Source: Hondaea fermentalgiana
Lineage: Eukaryota; Sar; Bigyra; Thraustochytrida; Thraustochytriidae
Assembly (NCBI GenBank): GCA_014084085.1
Contig: NPFB01000110.1
Coordinates: 37,656-101,655 of the forward strand
DNA: 64,000 bases
Direction: 5' to 3'
A program made the translations under genes and the position numbers. The notes below the pieces were generated by a model. It worked only from the letters and a program-made list of their open reading frames with translations. It was not told the origin of the DNA and did not search any database. Below are positions 1 to 9,656 of this stretch, one piece after another (within the stretch, counting starts at the first letter, position 1; each line of letters opens with the position of its first letter).

Positions 1-2
1 TG

Positions 3-143
3 CCGCCCGCGGCGCCCGCGGCGCGCGCCCGAGGCAGCGCCGGGCGCGCGCCGCCCCCGCGCCTGGCCCTGCGCTTGCTGCGCACGGGCGTCCACCCGTC
101 CTCGCCGCCGGCCATGCGCGACGGAATCGCCTTCGGTGTTTGA
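3..143 (+). CDS. Possible 3' end of an upstream gene (partial)
   Basis: From the left edge an open frame runs to a TGA at 141-143 and its last 20 or so codons (ending ...MRDGIAFGV) look protein-like, with an Ala/Pro/Arg-rich stretch before them. No family can be recognised from so short a piece. The composition is extremely GC-rich, so an open frame of this length can occur by chance. It would be the C-terminal tail of a gene lying off the window. Confidence 0.25.
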   Translation, partial: PPAAPAARARGSAGRAPPPRLALRLLRTGVHPSSPPAMRDGIAFGV

Positions 144-394
144 TGTTTGAATTCGCGTTCGTTTGAATGCTCGATGTTTGCCCGAGTGTTTGACGTATGT
201 CCTGTGCCGCTGGCCGGTTGCTTCTTCTTCAGCTCGTTGTTATCTTACTTTATCCACGAATACTATGCAGGCGCTCCTACTTCTGGCATAGTGGATGAAT
301 GATACTAGCAAGAACGAAAAGGAGCACGCGGCTGCAGAGGCTCGCGGGCGCGGGCGGCCCGCTCGCCTGCGTGCCTGCGCGCCTGCCTACGGGG

Positions 395-418
395 CTGCCT
401 GCCTGCCTGCCTGCCTGC
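395..418. repeat. CTGC tetranucleotide microsatellite
   Basis: About six tandem copies of CTGC. It lies in the upstream flank of the gene at 786 and belongs to a series of tetranucleotide arrays that recur in intergenic DNA across the window. Confidence 0.85.
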
Positions 419-703
419 GTGTCTGACGGCAGTCCGCGCAGACGCACAGGTAGGCTCCGCGCGCGCGCGCGCAGCAAGGCCCTTGCGCGGGCCTCGGCAT
501 CGGAACGAATTGGATCGGATCGGGGAGCTCGCTCTCGTTGTCCATCCACTCGTCCGTCCAGCCGCCGGAGCCGCCGCCGGTCGGTCCCTCTCCCGGCGCT
601 CTCGCTCCCTGCGGCCGCCCGCCCGCCCGAACGCGGCGCCGAGCGCGAGCCGCCGGCCCCGCGTGTACCCGGCACGAGCGACGCGTGCATCGAGCACGAA
701 AGC

Positions 704-769
704 CTCGTCTCGTCTCGTCTCGGCTCGTCTCGTCTCGTCTCGTCCGTCTCGGCTCGGCTCGTCTCGTCT
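704..769. repeat. TCTCG pentamer array in 5' UTR
   Basis: Imperfect tandem copies of TCTCG (with GGCTCG and CCG variants) directly upstream of the start at 786. Similar but looser TCTCG/TCATC-rich stretches occur at 28371-28440 and 19545-19600. The position suggests 5' UTR or a pyrimidine-rich initiation region; no function is shown. Confidence 0.7.
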
Positions 770-785
770 TAAGCCCCGGGCCGCG

Positions 786-3023
786 ATGTGGACGCGAGGC
801 CTCAGCGCAAGAAGCGCCGCCGCCGGCAGCGGCGGAGGAGGGCCCGGCGGCGGCCACGGCGAGCACGACCCGGACGAGGCCCTGACGCCGACCTTCGAGG
901 ACCTCGCGATCGACCCGGGCTTGGACGACGTGGACCGCGTGGTGCGGTACGCGACCGGCACCGTGGAGCTGCAGCGGCTCGTGCACGTGATGATGCTGAG
1001 CGACACGGCGCGCTCCGCGGGCTTTGAGACCGCAGCTGCACGCCTCTTCCCGCTGACCCGCGAAATTTGTAGAGACCAGGAGCCCGTGGTGCGGCAAAAC
1101 CTTGCGACACAGTTGTCGGCCATGTGCCAGTTCTGCAGCGAGGTCGGCACCGAAGAAGCCTACAAGGCCTCCATCAGCATGCTTGTGCCAACCTTTCGGA
1201 CCTTGGTTCTCGACGGCGTCGACGACGTGCGCGAAGCCGCGAGCATTCATCTTATCAAGTCCGCCGCCCACGTGCGCGAGGGGGACCTCATGGAGCATAT
1301 TCTGAGCATCGTGCTAGAGCTCGCTCACGACGAAGGCAACGAGAAACTACGCATTACCTCGGCAGGTCTGCTTAATGGCCTTGCACCTCGCTTCGGCCCC
1401 GAACTATGTCAGCAATTCGTCGTGCCCGAGCTCGTCTCCTTGTCGCAAGACCCAAGTTTCAAAGTGCGCAAGGCTGTGGCATTGAGCATGGATAAGATCA
1501 TGCGCGTGGCGCACACATGCAGCGTGCGTCTTTTGCCCGCGTACGAACGTCTTAGCAAGGATTCTATTTGGGGAGTTCGCAAGGCTTGCGCTGACTCGTT
1601 GGCACTCCTCGCCGAGGGCGTCGATGAGAGTGATCGCGTAAGTCGCCTGTTACCGCTTATGCGCCGCTTTGTTCGCGACAACTCAAAGTGGGTGCGAGGC
1701 GCACTCTCGCAGCGACTAGGGCGATTCATTGCTTGTCTTCCTGAAGATCAAATCACCGACGAGCTTCTCGACCTCTTTCTTGGCATGGCGGACATTCACT
1801 CGCCGTCTTGCTGGATCAACTCTAACAATGGTGCGGGCCCTGGCAGCAATGGCGGGAACAATGCGAGCGGCGGCGCGTCGGCCAAACGCGCGTCCTATGC
1901 GAGTGGCGGGGATTCACTGCGGAGCAGCTTTGGCGGTCCTCCCGAGGGGGTCCTTGTCGGCGGGCAGAATGCCCCCAACGATTTCGCAAATAATATCATG
2001 TACTGCTGCGCTTTTAGCTTTCCTGCTGTTGTGCTCAAGGCCGGGGCCGGGCGCTGGCTCAAGCTGCAAAGGACCTTTTTTACGCTCGTCAATTGCGACA
2101 ATCAGCTTGTGCGCCGCGTGATGGCGTACTCGTTACACGAGCTCGCCAAGATCCTCGGCCCCGCCATCACAGAAACCGACCTCTTGCCAGTTCTCGTTGC
2201 CTTTTTGCGCGACGTTGATCAAGTCAAGACCGGGACCCTGCTCTCCATGTCACAATTTTATTCTTGTCTCGCCAACAGCGCGCGCGAGGCGAGGGTGCAA
2301 TTACTCGTCGATGTTTTTGACGAGGCCTCTGCGCGCAATCGCAGCGCTTCCATGACTATCAACGAGCTCACGATCGGCGCCATGGGTGCCAATGCCGTGG
2401 GTATGCCTGTGGCCAACCTCACGAGCGCGACAAATCGTTGGCGGTTTCGCAAAATAATCGCTTCGCAAATGGCCGATTTTGTCGCCCTCTTTAGCGTGAG
2501 CACCACCGTCAAGTACATTGTGCCTCTTGGGGGCCGACTTTTGCATGATGATGTCTACGAGGTGCGCGAGGCGGCGCACAGCATGGTGGGCCCTTGCTTG
2601 CGCCGATTGCGCGAGGCAGACGAGAACAACAATTACCAGAACTTTCAGGACTCGCTGCTTACCTTGGCGCGTGCGCGCTCTTACGCGGATCGCCAGCATT
2701 ATGTATTGATCTGCTCATCGCTCGTACTCTCGAGCCAGTATCGCGACGAACTCACCGATTATTTGGGCGCCGCCTTTTTAGATTGCGCCATGGACCCTGT
2801 TGCCAACGTTCGCCTTGCCTGCATCCGTTCTCTGGCCAAAATCGCAGAGCAGCGCGTCGAGGAAGACACCGCTGCTGATCTCGCGGGTGAGCTTTCGCAT
2901 CGACCTCCCTCTTTCTTTGAGCGGTTTCCCGCCGCTATTGGCGCTCTCGAGTCATTGGCAAGGGATCAAGATCGCGAGGTGGTCACAATTGCACGTAATG
3001 CGCTCGCATTAATGCACTTGTGA
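786..3023 (+). CDS. Serine/threonine-protein phosphatase 4 regulatory subunit 1-like HEAT-repeat protein
   Basis: A 745-residue HEAT-repeat scaffold of the PP2A/PP4 regulatory A-subunit type. In animals PPP4R1 binds the PP4 catalytic subunit and directs it to targets. What I see: an acidic leader, then helical HEAT pairs along most of the protein, including the family-typical DSIWGVRKACADSLALLAEG and NSKWVRGALSQRLGRFI, a low-complexity Gly/Asn/Ser insert (about residues 345-395), and a second block with FSFPAVVL and RRVMAYSLHELAKILG, which matches PPP4R1 better than the PP2A PR65 subunit. The open frame extends further upstream only from a TTG; ATG 786 is the first methionine that makes sense. 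Human PPP4R1 is somewhat longer. PR65/PPP2R1 is the main alternative. Confidence 0.8.
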   Translation: MWTRGLSARSAAAGSGGGGPGGGHGEHDPDEALTPTFEDLAIDPGLDDVDRVVRYATGTVELQRLVHVMMLSDTARSAGFETAAARLFPLTREICRDQEPVVRQNLATQLSAMCQFCSEVGTEEAYKASISMLVPTFRTLVLDGVDDVREAASIHLIKSAAHVREGDLMEHILSIVLELAHDEGNEKLRITSAGLLNGLAPRFGPELCQQFVVPELVSLSQDPSFKVRKAVALSMDKIMRVAHTCSVRLLPAYERLSKDSIWGVRKACADSLALLAEGVDESDRVSRLLPLMRRFVRDNSKWVRGALSQRLGRFIACLPEDQITDELLDLFLGMADIHSPSCWINSNNGAGPGSNGGNNASGGASAKRASYASGGDSLRSSFGGPPEGVLVGGQNAPNDFANNIMYCCAFSFPAVVLKAGAGRWLKLQRTFFTLVNCDNQLVRRVMAYSLHELAKILGPAITETDLLPVLVAFLRDVDQVKTGTLLSMSQFYSCLANSAREARVQLLVDVFDEASARNRSASMTINELTIGAMGANAVGMPVANLTSATNRWRFRKIIASQMADFVALFSVSTTVKYIVPLGGRLLHDDVYEVREAAHSMVGPCLRRLREADENNNYQNFQDSLLTLARARSYADRQHYVLICSSLVLSSQYRDELTDYLGAAFLDCAMDPVANVRLACIRSLAKIAEQRVEEDTAADLAGELSHRPPSFFERFPAAIGALESLARDQDREVVTIARNALALMHL

Positions 3024-3476
3024 CGCCTGCGAGAACCTAATTTCAGGCCTGACCACATATACCGATCTTGATGCTTTGTCACGAAGTTCGTCCATCTCTT
3101 TCTCTTGCAAGCTTTGTCGCTGTCGCCGCTCGATACAGACCCGAACTGTGTTTGATTGTCATTCTCAGAAACAAGGGTGGCATGTCAGTATCTTTCTGGC
3201 GAAGGACACCTGCACAGCGCAGCCAAGCTCGTGTTGTGGACGCAGCTGCTCCGCTGCCGCTGCCGCTGTCGCAGTCACTAGTTCGGGAGATCCGGAACGG
3301 ATCCAGGAGGACATGATGACGCAGACGCGCCAATGCCATCTTTAAACGTTCATAGTGAAAGGACAGCGGAATCGAGCGAAATCGCGGAAAAGTTCTTCTT
3401 TCTGAAGCTTTCTGATGCAAACAACGATCGCAAAACAACTTGAGAAAGCTACGCTCGAAGTCTACGCGCGGACAAG
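3024..3476. other. Intergenic region
   Basis: Holds the 3' UTR of the PPP4R1-like gene and the 5' flank of the SDR gene. I see no convincing gene, RNA or strong repeat. Confidence 0.6.
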
Positions 3477-4517
3477 ATGGACTACGTAGGCTATGATAGC
3501 AACGTGTTCTTGCTGGCCGTCTCGGCCGTGGCCATGGCGCGTTGTCTCGGACTGTCCCTGCTGCGTCGCAAGCCCATCGGGGTCGTCGCCGGTGCGCTGG
3601 GGGCGGTCTGCATGGCATGGCTCACCGCGACGCGACCGACGTTCCCGGTGCCAGATCCAGCCAAGGCTTCGGTGCTCATCACTGGCGCAAGCAGGGGCAT
3701 TGGCCGCGCTGTTGCAGCTGCCTATGCAGACCAAGGATTTCTGGTGTTCGCTGGTGTGCGGTCCGAGGAAGATGCTGCGAGCGTGGCCGAGACAGGCCGC
3801 ATTGTGCCCTTGATGCTGGACGTCACCAAATCCGAGCACATCACGGCTGCCAAGGAGCGCATTCTTGCTGAAAAGGACCGCAAGCTCGTCGCTGTAGTCG
3901 CGAATGCAGGCATTATTTCTGAGACCCGCCCCACCGAAATGCAAGATACGACAAACTTTGGTAAGATGATCGAGGTCAACTACCTTGGCAACGTTGACCT
4001 GGTGGGGGCGTTTGCGCCAGAGCTACGCAAGAATGGTGGACGTATCATCGCCACCAGCTCGCTACTTGCACTTGTGCGCATGCGTGGCTATACGCCCTAC
4101 ATCGCTTCAAAGGCGGCTCTCGAGGGATATCTTACTGGAATCCGACGCGACGCCATGCACATGGGCACGCCCATTTCCGTGTCCATTATGCGCCCCGGTC
4201 TCACAGACACTGATCTTGCGCGTACACTGGGCCCTGGCACTCTCGATGGGCCCGCGGATATCCACTCGCGATTGCCAAAGGACGACCCCGCAATGAAACA
4301 GTTTTTTGAGAGTATCCAGGAAAGCGCGCGCCGTGAGCTCGAGATCGCGAAAGAGAATGTCGTTCCAGTTGCTACCGTTATTCCCGCATATGTCCACGCG
4401 CTTACAGACCCGCACCCTCTTGCGTATTACTACACCACACTTCCGCACAAGATTGTGACCGGGATTCTTCATTTCATTCCGGATCACGTCGCTGACATCA
4501 TCCTTGCCCAGCTGTAA
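3477..4517 (+). CDS. Membrane-anchored short-chain dehydrogenase/reductase
   Basis: A 346-residue classical SDR that should use NAD(P)(H) to oxidise or reduce a hydroxyl/keto substrate. One or two hydrophobic segments (about residues 8-25 and 33-50) precede the Rossmann fold, suggesting ER or lipid-droplet anchoring. The cofactor motif TGASRGIG is at 69-76, NAG at 143-145, the catalytic serine at about 195, and YxxxK is intact (Y208, K212). The layout (anchor, extended substrate loop, C-terminal extension) resembles the retinol/11-beta or 17-beta hydroxysteroid and beta-hydroxybutyrate dehydrogenase branch. The substrate cannot be told from sequence. The ATG at 3477 fits a purine-rich start context (gacaagATGG). 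Confidence 0.85.
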   Translation: MDYVGYDSNVFLLAVSAVAMARCLGLSLLRRKPIGVVAGALGAVCMAWLTATRPTFPVPDPAKASVLITGASRGIGRAVAAAYADQGFLVFAGVRSEEDAASVAETGRIVPLMLDVTKSEHITAAKERILAEKDRKLVAVVANAGIISETRPTEMQDTTNFGKMIEVNYLGNVDLVGAFAPELRKNGGRIIATSSLLALVRMRGYTPYIASKAALEGYLTGIRRDAMHMGTPISVSIMRPGLTDTDLARTLGPGTLDGPADIHSRLPKDDPAMKQFFESIQESARRELEIAKENVVPVATVIPAYVHALTDPHPLAYYYTTLPHKIVTGILHFIPDHVADIILAQL

Positions 4518-5337
4518 AGAGCCGTGGAAAGAAGCTTGTTTGGTTAAGTGAATTTCCATTGGGGTCAGTCAATTTGCGAGGCTGGCCGAGTCGACGCAAG
4601 ATGGATAATACCACCACAACTCGAAGACTTGCTGGGTGCTGGAGGCATTTGGAGGGCACAGAACGAAAGCGTGTACGTCATCTCGGCCTGTTCGGAATCG
4701 AGTCTAACCTTTCCATGCTTACCACGCACGTCTTACATATACTTCGAAAGCACATGTGCTTTTGAAGGCTATAGCGACCCGAATACCAAAATCTGAATAA
4801 TGATCATCTCGATGATTATGATGACAATGATGCTGAAACGATTGAAGGGTTTCTGAGCCTGCAACGTACGCGATTTTCTGCTGTGCTCGCATCAGTTCAC
4901 GTGCGTGCTCTCTCAAAGAGAGTTGCCTCGAAAAAGAGCATCCATCCTAGCTCTTGCTCTCCTGCAACGCCCTCTCAGCTAAAGCCAAAAAAAAAGAAAG
5001 CAAAAGTCGGCAAAAGCCGACAAAAGCGCAAAACGGGCGCGAGCGCAGCGTATCGCGGCACAGCGCCGACGCGTCGCAGACGCTGCGAGAGGGCGTGCAG
5101 CGACGCTCTCTGGCTCCCACCTTGGAGACTCGGACGCTGGGCGAACGAAGCCAGCCGCGCGGAAGCGAGACCGTTCCTCTTTGATCGACAGGGATCGATC
5201 CAAGGACGAGCGTCACCGAAGCTGGCGGCGTGTCGGCGAGAGCTTTGCGTGGGTGCGCGTGCGCGCGCGCGTGGACGTGCTTGGTGCGGTCGGAGAAGGA
5301 GTGACGGCGGGGTTATAGTAGTAAAGGTACAAGGAAA
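4518..5337. other. Intergenic region upstream of LSM14-like gene
   Basis: No convincing gene in 820 bases. Contains a 16-base perfect palindrome (4747-4762) centred on CACATGTG, an A-rich stretch (4980-5035) and a small perfect stem with an AAAA loop (GTCGGC/GCCGAC, 5006-5021). Then GC-rich DNA up to the ATG at 5338. Confidence 0.6.
4747..4762. promoter_or_regulatory. 16-bp perfect palindrome with E-box core
   Basis: AAAGCACATGTGCTTT is self-complementary, and its flanks (TTCG before, TGAA after) extend the symmetry to 24 bases with one mismatched pair. The centre CACATGTG is a classic E-box-type site bound by bHLH dimers. It lies about 230 bases past the SDR stop and 575 before the LSM14-like start. 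A role as a protein-binding site is inferred from symmetry only. Confidence 0.35.
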
Positions 5338-6612
5338 ATGTCGCGACCGTACATTGGCGCGCGCATCTCTCTCGTGAGCAAGAGTGAGGTGCGCTACGAG
5401 GGCGTCTTGTACAATATCAATACGCAAGACTCCACGGTGGCACTGCAAAACGTGCAGGCTTTTGGTACAGAAGGCCGACGGAAGGACGGTCCTCAGATTC
5501 CCCCGAACACGGAGCTCTTCGAGTACGTCATTTTCAAGGGTGCAGATATCAAGGATCTAGAGGTCCGTGAGGCTGCTCCGACGCCGGCCTTCGAGGACCC
5601 GGCCATCGTTCAATCCAAGACGGCAGCGCCACAGCATCCCGCTCAACCGCACGCTCAACCGCAGCAAACGCAGACGCAGATGCCGGCAGCAACCGCGCCG
5701 CCAACGTCGCCGCCCCTTTTGTCGCCATTACAGCCACAAAGTATTCCTCCTCCTTCGACGGCACAACAACCAGCCCCCAAGCAGCAAGAACAGCCAGCTC
5801 AACAACAGCAGCAACAGCACCAGCAACAGCAGCAACAGCACCAGCAACGAGAGGGCCACAGTAGGCACCAACCGCGTCGCCGCGGCCAAAGTAATGGTCG
5901 AGGCCCGAAGCAAGACTTTCACCACCAGCATCAGCAGCAACAGCAACAGTCCCAACCGCATCGCCGGGGCGGTCGATCCGACGTGGGACTCGGATCGCAC
6001 CTGCTCGGCATGAAAACGCGCGATGCCGTGGGTGATGTGAAACTCGATGAATCCGCAACCTTTGACTTTGCCTCCATGAACGAAAAGTTCGACAAGGCAG
6101 GAGAGTTCGCAAAGTTGTCACTCGAGGACAATCAGACGAGAAACCCGAACACGGGCGAGTTTGGCAATGGAAGCGAGGCATATGCGTCGGGCGCGAACGC
6201 CGACGAGGATCAGGTGGGGGGCTACTCCAAGAGCTCCTTCTTTGATACAATTTCGTGTGATATTACCGATCGTGAGAACGGCAAGAGACATGGCCTTTAC
6301 GGTCAAAAGGAACGGGATCTGAACAAGGAAACCTTTGGGGCCACGGGCCTCAATCACGGCAACAATCGTTATCGTAACCGCCGAGGTGGGCATCGTGGGC
6401 GCGGCCGCGGCCGCGGCCGTGGTGGCCGAGGAGGTCGTGGCGGCTATGCCGGCAATGGACGCAACGATGGTGGCTACCACAATAATGCAGGCCGAGGTCG
6501 CGGTGGATACCGTGGTGTGTCGAATGTGCCGAAGCACAACTCAGGCAGCGGCAACTCTGGGCATCAACAGTCTTCCTCTGGCCAGGTTACCTTCACGAAC
6601 GCGTTTACATAA
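5338..6612 (+). CDS. LSM14/RAP55/Scd6-family mRNA decapping and P-body protein
   Basis: A 424-residue protein with the full LSM14 order: N-terminal divergent LSm domain (about 1-75, beginning [19 protein letters not shown]), a long Pro/Gln-rich linker with polyQ/QH runs (about 100-200), an FDF motif ([13 protein letters not shown], about 238-250), an FFD-type motif ([10 protein letters not shown], about 300-310), a TFG-like motif ([11 protein letters not shown]) and an RGG-rich RNA-binding tail (about 350-395). Scd6/LSM14 proteins act in the cytoplasm, binding DDX6/Dhh1 and eIF4G or decapping factors to repress translation and nucleate P-bodies. The linker is carried by CAG/CAA trinucleotide runs. 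A likely polyadenylation hexamer follows at 6665. Confidence 0.93.
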   Translation: MSRPYIGARISLVSKSEVRYEGVLYNINTQDSTVALQNVQAFGTEGRRKDGPQIPPNTELFEYVIFKGADIKDLEVREAAPTPAFEDPAIVQSKTAAPQHPAQPHAQPQQTQTQMPAATAPPTSPPLLSPLQPQSIPPPSTAQQPAPKQQEQPAQQQQQQHQQQQQQHQQREGHSRHQPRRRGQSNGRGPKQDFHHQHQQQQQQSQPHRRGGRSDVGLGSHLLGMKTRDAVGDVKLDESATFDFASMNEKFDKAGEFAKLSLEDNQTRNPNTGEFGNGSEAYASGANADEDQVGGYSKSSFFDTISCDITDRENGKRHGLYGQKERDLNKETFGATGLNHGNNRYRNRRGGHRGRGRGRGRGGRGGRGGYAGNGRNDGGYHNNAGRGRGGYRGVSNVPKHNSGSGNSGHQQSSSGQVTFTNAFT

Positions 6613-6664
6613 GTAGTCAGCCGTCCATCCATTTCCTTTTCTTTTCTTTCCTTTCCTTTCCATC

Positions 6665-6670
6665 AATAAA
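6665..6670 (+). terminator. Candidate polyadenylation signal (AATAAA)
   Basis: AATAAA lies 53 bases after the LSM14-like stop codon, after a pyrimidine-rich CTTTC/CTTTTC stretch. Its place and orientation fit a cleavage/polyadenylation signal for that gene. One hexamer can occur by chance. Confidence 0.45.
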
Positions 6671-7421
6671 TGATTGTGCTGCTAAAACTTCCCAACAACA
6701 AATAGAAGAAAGGAAGAGGATCTGATGATCCGTCTTTCATTTTCCCTCCCTTTATGATGTTCATGGCATTGATGACTGACGGTCAGAAATGGCATCCTCG
6801 CGGCCATGAACGTGGTCCATGTCCAAATACATATATATATTTTTGAAAGCGACTCACTACTTGCCCTTGAGACCCAAATTAGCGGACCAATCATTCACCT
6901 AGACAGAGACTGTCAGGTAACTTTTTCAGCAATCTTGAGCTCTTGCTCGTCAACAAGCTATTTTTGCAGACCAAGGATCCATCGAGAGGCGTAACTCTGT
7001 GTTTCCTAAAAGAGGTCTAACTGCTTAAATAGACCATTTCCTTCAACGTCTCTCTCTTTCACCGGTCTTACTGTGCGCGCGTCCCCGTCCCAGGCATGCA
7101 TGCACGCAAGCAAAGCAAGCTTGCATTCGTTCTTGCAGGACCGTAAATCATATCGGGCGCAGCCTGCGCAGACTGCAGTTGGGCCTCGGTTCGCGCAGGC
7201 GCGGTACCACGGCGGCAAAGACGCAACGTTGTGCAGCACTTTAACATCTCTGCTTGACACCGGACACGGACGCCAGCGACACCACTTCTTCTTCTCTCGC
7301 TCGCTTGCTCGCTTCATCCCGGGGTGAGCCGAGCGCGAGTTGGGCAAAAGCAGCGGACTGCGTGAGTAGGGTTTGCTCGTGCGCATTGGGGCTCTTTGCG
7401 CGAGAAATTGTTTTTGGCAAG
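6671..7421. other. Intergenic region between LSM14-like and LC8 genes
   Basis: AT-richer first half with a TATA-like run around 6829-6841, GC-rich second half. No supported gene. The last part is the promoter/5' UTR of the LC8 gene. Confidence 0.55.
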
Positions 7422-7907
7422 ATGGCGAGCCAGCACAACAAGCAGATCACCTTTGCGGAGGATATGACAGACGAGCGCCAACAAGAGGTCTTGACGCTCG
7501 CCAAGGAGGTCTTCCTCAGCAGCCATATTGCGGACAGCCGTGGAGAGACGCAGTACACAACAATCGCCAAGAAAATCAGGTCAAAGATGGATCAGCGACA
7601 TGGAAAGTAAGTTGATGAACCTCGATGAAGTGAGGTGAACGCAGAGACACACCAAGCCAACCACGGTTGGTCGCGAGCAAAATAAGAAAACAAAAAAGTT
7701 CAAACGAGCGCTGACGATTCTGCTGATTCCACCTTATCCCTCGTCGGTATTCCGAAACAATCAACAAAAACAAAATAATTGCATCATCTATGCAGAGGTT
7801 GGTGCTGTATTGTGGGTCGCAACTTTGGCTCGTACGTCACGCACCAGATGAAAACCTACATTCACTTTTCGATGTTTAGCGTGCACGTGTTGCTGTTTAA
7901 ACCATAA
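7422..7907 (+). CDS. Dynein light chain LC8-type, two exons
   Basis: Exon 1 is 7422-7606, the intron is 7607-7795 (donor GTAAGT, acceptor TATGCAG), and exon 2 is 7796-7907. Splicing joins codon AA|A and gives 98 residues. Exon 1 supplies the N-terminal helices ([32 protein letters not shown]). Exon 2 supplies the family core [17 protein letters not shown] and the beta strand [15 protein letters not shown], as in LC8/DYNLL. Family members are about 89 residues; the extra length is an N-terminal extension ([15 protein letters not shown]). LC8 is a homodimeric hub that binds dynein intermediate chain and many partners; some paralogues are axonemal. Without the intron the first exon runs straight into a stop, so the splice is needed. 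Confidence 0.9.
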
Positions 7908-7974
7908 ATGTCATGCACTCTACGCGCTGCGTAATCTTTTGTACTCGCGAGACGCACTCGCATTGATTCGCTTA

Positions 7975-8958
7975 CTACTGAAGCTCCCGCAAGGCACTCT
8001 CCAGATGCTGCTTGGCCATCTCGATGTCATCGAGCTCAATCGCACGCAGCGCGTAGCGCGTGTATTCCATGGCGTCTTCCTTTGCCGCATCGGCAAGGTT
8101 CGATGTGAACTTGGGCGGCTGTTTGGCCGACGACTTCTTCTTCACTGTCCGAGAGGGTTTCTTGTATCGTGGCGCCTCCTCCTCTTCTTCCTCCTCCTCC
8201 TCCTCATCGTCATGAAAGCGACTGGCCCCGCGCGGCGCCGGGGCTCCGGTCGGGGCAGGAGGCGGGAGCATGCCCAGACCGTCGTCATCATCTTCTTCAT
8301 CATCTTCCTCGCCATCTTCTTCATCGCGCGTCCTGGCAAGCTCCTCCTCGGATGGAACAGGAGGCCGACCCTCCTTGATAGCCTTGAGAATCTCCGTGGC
8401 GCGCCATTTGGCAAAGAGAGCGGACTTTTTCGTGGCGTCATCGATCTTCTTGTCCGGCGAAAAGGTTGCAAGCACCTCGAAAAAGCTCGCTGCTGCGTAA
8501 TAACGGCGGGCCGTATTCTTGTTGGCAGCGCCGTCCATGTACTCGTTCTCTGCCTCGGTGAGCTTCTCCTTGGCGTACGAGCGAATCACGTCTTCACATT
8601 CAAGAGTGTCGCTCAAAGTCGGCTCTTCCTTCTTTTTCTCCTCCAGCATGTCCATGAGTACTCCAAGAAAAGCATTGTCCTCCGGGCTGCGCTTGCAGGC
8701 CAGCGCGAGCTCTAGGGCGCGCCTGCAAAATTGTCCAGAATTATTCAAGCACAGCCAGCAAGTTGTTGGCCGAGAGTACGTATTCGGTTAGCGAGACAGT
8801 CTTGCCTTCGTCTTTTGGGTTCACATGGTGCGCCAAACTTACGTTCTGCAATAGTACGCGATCACAAAGGCCCGCTCATCGCCGGTCTTCTCCACCTCCT
8901 CCGCACGTCTCACGTACGGGGTGATGCTTTTGAGCCCGGGAGGAATCGCGACTACCAT
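7975..8958 (-). CDS. VTA1: VTA1/LIP5 homologue (Vps4 activator), two exons
   Basis: Exon 1 runs 8958 down to 8843, the intron is 8842-8723 (donor GTAAGT, acceptor TTTTGCAG, 120 bases) and exon 2 runs 8722 to 7975. The product has 287 residues. Exon 1 encodes the diagnostic start MVVAIPPGLKSITPYVRRAEE and exon 2 completes the MIT-like helical domain (YYCR/TRALELALACKR, LGVLMDMLEE, YAASFFEVL-type helix). A long acidic Glu/Asp linker with Pro and a Lys-rich piece follows (about 165-240). The last 40 residues (YTRYALRAIELDDIEMAKQ) are the VSL dimer domain that binds Vps4. VTA1 promotes ESCRT-III disassembly in multivesicular body sorting, cytokinesis and membrane repair. It is tail-to-tail with the LC8 gene, only about 67 bases apart. 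Confidence 0.93.
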
Positions 8959-9338
8959 TTTCGCACGTCTCTATTGCCTAGCTCGCTCGTCACGAGCACG
9001 CAATGCGCAGCAAGAGCGTCTCTTTGCAGCCGCGCGAGTGCCCAGGAGCCGGAAGCGTACCGGAGAGAAGCTCTCTCGAGTCCTGGGTGTGAGCGAGGGA
9101 AGCGAGACCGCTTTGATCGCCACTCCGTTCAGTCCCGCGGAACCTGCTGGCGCTGCACCTTTCGGGGCTCAGCCAGCGGGCTGCTCTGAAATGCCTCGTG
9201 CTTGCGCTCGCGATGGGTGGCGCGCTGTCGCTGTCTTCGCGCTCGTTCTCGCTTTGTTGCTGTCGCCTGGTGATGAAACATAAAGGCGAAACAGAGAGGA
9301 GAATGGTGGTAGTAGTATCTATCAAGTATCTATCAAGT

Positions 9339-9373
<35 letters not shown>

Positions 9374-9656
9374 TTTCAATGCATGAATCAATCTTTCAAT
9401 TAATCTTTCAATGAATTGTCCAACTGGCAAGCGGCTCTTGCTATGACGAGCGGGTTGACTTGAATGCACACGCGTGCACGGCCAAAGCGTAGAGGCGATG
9501 TCGCTGCTTCGAATCGGCACATATCTCAACAGGCTTAACAGTAAATCTTTCCTCTTGTCAAAGGAAGTGACATTGCAAAGGAAACATGCATGACGAAGTT
9601 GGAAATGGTAAAAATGTCGCCAAAACATGGAAAACAAAGTATATTTATACAGCAAC
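8959..9656. other. Intergenic region with AATC-type repeats
   Basis: Upstream flank of VTA1 and 3' flank of the LAM-like gene. Holds a CAAT/AATC microsatellite and short ATCTTTCAAT repeats (9341-9413). No convincing gene. Confidence 0.6.
9341..9413. repeat. CAAT tetranucleotide array with ATCTTTCAAT copies
   Basis: About eight tandem CAAT units (9341-9372), followed by three spaced copies of a decamer like ATCTTTCAAT. It is preceded by two copies of TATCTATCAAG. Intergenic, upstream of VTA1. Confidence 0.85.

Larger units (their letters stand above)
144..785. other. Intergenic / 5' flank of the PPP4R1-type gene
   Basis: No convincing gene. It starts with a short stretch in which the hexamer GTTTGA recurs several times (137-195), then a CTGC microsatellite (395-418), very GC-rich DNA, and a pyrimidine-rich TCTCG array (704-769) ending 16 bases before the ATG at 786. 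It probably carries promoter and 5' UTR. Confidence 0.6.

Noticed and set aside
387..1298. 303-codon minus-strand frame overlapping the PPP4R1-like start
   Set aside because: Crosses the TCTCG and CTGC repeats and conserved HEAT codons on the other strand; no domain.
8170..8215. CTC/TCC-rich block resembling a regulatory pyrimidine tract
   Set aside because: It is the antisense of the poly-glutamate codons in VTA1.
7939..8715. 258-codon plus-strand frame over the VTA1 gene
   Set aside because: Antisense to the conserved VTA1 exon 2; its Leu/Phe-rich protein is just the reverse of the acidic linker.
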